From the NCBI GenBank assembly GCA_030835405.1, contig JAURPG010000003.1, forward strand, positions 1-45,835: a stretch of DNA of 45,835 nt, written 5' to 3'. The translations under genes and the position numbers were made by a program. The notes under the pieces were generated by a model. The model did no database searches. It saw only the letters and a list, made by a program, of their open reading frames with translations, and was not told the DNA's origin. The stretch comes from Gammaproteobacteria bacterium (GTDB lineage Bacteria > Pseudomonadota > Gammaproteobacteria > Eutrophobiales > Eutrophobiaceae). Positions 43,318 through 45,835 of the stretch are shown here, one piece after another (within the stretch, counting starts at the first letter, position 1; the number at the start of each line of letters is the position of its first letter).

Positions 43318-44835
43318 TTATTCAATTTTAAGTTGAAATATTTCATCGTAAATTGTTAGTGCGTTAAACTTCTTCTCTAATAAATTTTCCAATGTTTCCA
43401 GTGGCATCAAATAGTCATAACCAGGGAGCAAATCAACACCAAGTGCTGAATAAATACCTGCATAAGAATTTTGCAGATCAGAATAAGCAATGTCATAACG
43501 CATCTCAGCCACCAGCATATTCATCTCTTCTCGAATTAATGTTTGTTGACTAATGGTCTCTACAATAGCTGCAGTGGAAATTTGCTCTAGTATTTTCTTT
43601 TGTGTTTCATAGTAATCCATAGCAGTTTGATATTGTCTTCTGGCAAATTCATACTGGGCAATACTGACATGCACTTGGGACAGTACAGCCATACTCACAG
43701 ACAGTCTTTGTGCATCTAGAACGGCTTCTCTGGCATCTATTTGCCTGTTAACAGAAGGCAACCTGAGCAGGTTAATTAAGTTAGAACTAATCCTTGCACC
43801 ATAATTCAACCAATCATTATTAAACAGAAAACTGTTATCGTTATATTCCTGCCCAAAATTAAGATTCAATCCCGGCAACAATTCTAAAATAGCAGCCTTA
43901 GATTCATTACGATTAATTCTTTTCTGATAACTGATTTCCCGTACTTCAGGTCTGTTTTCCAATGCAATTGTCTCTAACATCTGGAGTGAAATTTCCAGTG
44001 GCTTAATGTCTCTATCTCTTTCCGGGATTGACAGATCGTATTTTTCCCCGGGAGATAAATTCATTAAGGCGGCAAGTTGTATCTTTGCAAAAGACAGGCT
44101 TTGCATCAATTCTTCTATTTCCCGTTTTATTCCAATCAGCTCGCGCTGATAAGTCAAAGCTGTTAAAGGCCTGTCCAGTCGTTCTGCTTCAATTTGCCTG
44201 GAATCAGATAATGCAGAATTCACCTTTACCAACAAACCTTGCATTTTTTCAATCAACCTATCATTGCTCACTGCTCTCCAGTAAGCTGTACGTGTATTAC
44301 GTACCAGACGATTGATTACTTTACGCTTTTCCTCCTCGGCCAATAACACCCTGTCCGCTGCTTGTTTAGCCCTGAAATAAGACAGGCCAAAATCCAGTAC
44401 ATTCCAGGTTAAAGAGAGATTAGCGGAATGGATATCCCGATCCGAGGACGTTGATGTTGGAAGGGATTGCCTCCCGGTAACTAAATTGCGACTTCCTGCT
44501 CCGCTAAAATTAGATCTCCCTGCATACCCTAGGTTAGTAACCATCTGCGGAAGTAGCTCATAATGCGATATTTCAAGATCTTTTTGCGCAAGAACCTTGT
44601 TGGCTAACTCAAGATGAAAATCAAGATTGTATTTCAGGGCTCTGGCAATGGCTTCGTATAAGGAGACTGGACCAGAAACGGGATCCTTGTTAGCTATAAT
44701 ATTTTGCCTGTCTGATTGCGCCTGTGCCTCAAATTCGTCCTGGGGGATAGGCGAAGGAATTAAAGCGCAGCCTGATATAAAAATAATCAGGCAGGACAAT
44801 AAATGACATTGCCACTTTTTATTGCAATTACGCAT
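43318..44835 (-). CDS. TolC-family outer membrane channel lipoprotein
   Basis: 505 residues with a lipoprotein leader ending ISGC (about residue 23). Two long coiled-coil repeats are typical of TolC/OprM channels: SLYEAIARALKYNLDFHLEL and ALENRPEVREISYQKRINR mark the starts of the halves, with DFGLSYFRAKQAADRVLLAE in between. It provides the outer-membrane exit for the adaptor proteins encoded downstream on the same strand. The gene lies 87 bases after the stop of the large exoprotein, consistent with a cargo-plus-exporter order. No ABC transporter or RND pump gene accompanies it in the window. Confidence 0.88.
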   Translation of the reverse strand: MRNCNKKWQCHLLSCLIIFISGCALIPSPIPQDEFEAQAQSDRQNIIANKDPVSGPVSLYEAIARALKYNLDFHLELANKVLAQKDLEISHYELLPQMVTNLGYAGRSNFSGAGSRNLVTGRQSLPTSTSSDRDIHSANLSLTWNVLDFGLSYFRAKQAADRVLLAEEEKRKVINRLVRNTRTAYWRAVSNDRLIEKMQGLLVKVNSALSDSRQIEAERLDRPLTALTYQRELIGIKREIEELMQSLSFAKIQLAALMNLSPGEKYDLSIPERDRDIKPLEISLQMLETIALENRPEVREISYQKRINRNESKAAILELLPGLNLNFGQEYNDNSFLFNNDWLNYGARISSNLINLLRLPSVNRQIDAREAVLDAQRLSVSMAVLSQVHVSIAQYEFARRQYQTAMDYYETQKKILEQISTAAIVETISQQTLIREEMNMLVAEMRYDIAYSDLQNSYAGIYSALGVDLLPGYDYLMPLETLENLLEKKFNALTIYDEIFQLKIE

Positions 44836-44922
44836 ATCAGCAAATATTATATGATTTTTTACAATAAATCATATAGTTATTGGATAATTTAGACTTGATA
44901 AATGAGGTTATTAGACTTCTGG

Positions 44923-45835
44923 TTAGTCTGAATTATTGCTATAAAAACCAGTAACAGGATCATCGTAACCCTGCAATTGATCTGAAAATGACGATCCGGT
45001 GATATTTTCTGTATTAATATCATTTATTGCGGTAATTTCACCACTGCTAAGATCAACCTCAATAAATCTAACAATTGTGGAACCGTCATTGAGCACCACT
45101 TCAATCCGCAATTGAAGTTTTTCCATACCTTCAGGGGGATATCCTGTAATTAATGCACCAGAATCATCAATTCTTAACCATTCTGGTAAAGCATTGCCAT
45201 CAAGCATTGTTACCCTGTAACTATCTACCTCAATATTTATATTTGAAAAAACCTGATAATCGATATCTAAATAAATTGCATCCTCTCGTAAAACTGTTCT
45301 TAACACCAACTTATCAACATCTTCTATTTCTGATTGCTCAAATTGTAGCGGATCTAATCCTGATTCCTGTCCTTCTGAAAATCTACTGAATTCAGTAACA
45401 TTAAAACTAGCTGAAGATGTCATTACATTTGATCCTTCAATACTATCTCTAGTTATATCTGTTATAGAGCCGGGCCTTGTTATATTGAAGCTTTCAACCG
45501 CATTAAGAACGGCATCCTCTGAATCAACATCTCCAATAATATTTAAGGCATTTGCTGCTTCAATCGCATCAATCATCGCATTATCAGCATTGGTTACATT
45601 TATTTCGATGCCTGGCTCAAAAATATTTACAATGAAATTATTATCATCGGCTCTATCAATTTCTTCTGATGAACCATCAGATGCTTCTGAACCAGCCGTC
45701 GAGACGTTTTCCGTCACCGCAAAGGTCTGATTCGCCGCCGTGATGTCCAGGTCGCCAACATTAATCGTGATGGTCGCCGTGGCATCCACGTCGCCGCCGT
45801 CGTCCACTTCCACCGTCAAGGTGTACTGCGTGGCA
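44923..45835 (-). CDS. C-terminal end of a large cadherin/Ig-like exoprotein (cut by window edge)
   Basis: About 304 residues of the C-terminal end are visible; the start lies beyond the window. The first part, YTLTVEVDDGGDVDATATI, is the end of a cadherin-like repeat of the type found in tandem in giant adhesins. A low-complexity acidic Ser/Asn-rich region follows, then a putative Ig module (ALPEWLRIDDSGALITGYPP). It ends without a GlyGly-CTERM, LPxTG or hydrophobic anchor. Base composition changes sharply near 45715: the repeat part is GC-rich, the tail AT-rich. Being directly upstream of TolC and adaptor genes, it is probably the secreted substrate. The exact size and repeat number are unknown. 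Confidence 0.75.
   Translation of the reverse strand, partial: ATQYTLTVEVDDGGDVDATATITINVGDLDITAANQTFAVTENVSTAGSEASDGSSEEIDRADDNNFIVNIFEPGIEINVTNADNAMIDAIEAANALNIIGDVDSEDAVLNAVESFNITRPGSITDITRDSIEGSNVMTSSASFNVTEFSRFSEGQESGLDPLQFEQSEIEDVDKLVLRTVLREDAIYLDIDYQVFSNINIEVDSYRVTMLDGNALPEWLRIDDSGALITGYPPEGMEKLQLRIEVVLNDGSTIVRFIEVDLSSGEITAINDINTENITGSSFSDQLQGYDDPVTGFYSNNSD

Noticed and set aside
44912-44930. Short stem-loop at the stop of the large exoprotein
   Set aside because: The stem is only five bases and includes the stop codon; it is too weak to call a terminator.
1-45835. tRNA, rRNA, CRISPR arrays, transposases or phage genes
   Set aside because: None was recognised on reading both strands. 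The duplicated cassettes carry no flanking terminal repeats or transposase that would make them a mobile element.

Overview
The window looks like a chromosomal segment from a heterotrophic, probably marine or environmental gammaproteobacterium. This is inferred from two TonB-dependent receptors, a TolC/adaptor secretion operon, a GspG-type pseudopilin, a YadG/YadH-type ABC exporter, many Sec- or Tat-exported enzymes, and moderate base composition. No rRNA, tRNA, CRISPR array or transposase was seen, so the taxonomy is not fixed. No gene-free stretch exceeds about 300 bases.

Layout. (1) 1-27562 is mostly minus strand and is dominated by three paralogous copies of one three-gene cassette. Each copy reads DUF1592-type dihaem protein, then Tat-exported DUF1552 protein, then exported ankyrin-repeat protein. 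Copy A is at 748-6110, copy B at 16920-22176 and copy C at 22354-27562. Copy A runs on into a small cytochrome c and the start of a PQQ-dependent dehydrogenase. (2) Between A and B lie an exported amidohydrolase, a remnant of a type II NADH dehydrogenase, a 2-hydroxyacid dehydrogenase with two carboxymuconolactone-decarboxylase-like lipoproteins, a plus-strand ABC-2 exporter with a DsrE-like protein, an OprC/NosA-like copper receptor with a DUF2946-type His-rich protein, and an orphan NMT1-like binding protein. (3) 27840-34747 holds a Tat-exported flavoprotein, an orphan pseudopilin, a second TonB-dependent receptor, a serine hydrolase and an AlgX/AlgJ-like protein. (4) 34749-38800 is a tight operon of lipoprotein amidase, cyclase-family hydrolase and LVIVD-repeat protein. 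(5) 38932-45835 is an export locus: the 3' end of a large cadherin/Ig-like exoprotein, a TolC-like lipoprotein, a periplasmic adaptor, a GAF-HlyD hybrid, and a membrane M50 metalloprotease fused to a HlyD-type adaptor.

How it fits together. Cassettes, cytochrome c and PQQ dehydrogenase suggest a periplasmic oxidative system handling an unknown substrate, with electrons passing through c-type haems. The surrounding exported hydrolases and oxidoreductases fit a catabolic island. The export locus has no ABC ATPase among its visible genes and may be an unusual secretion system for the adjacent exoprotein. These two are the main candidates for undescribed biology.
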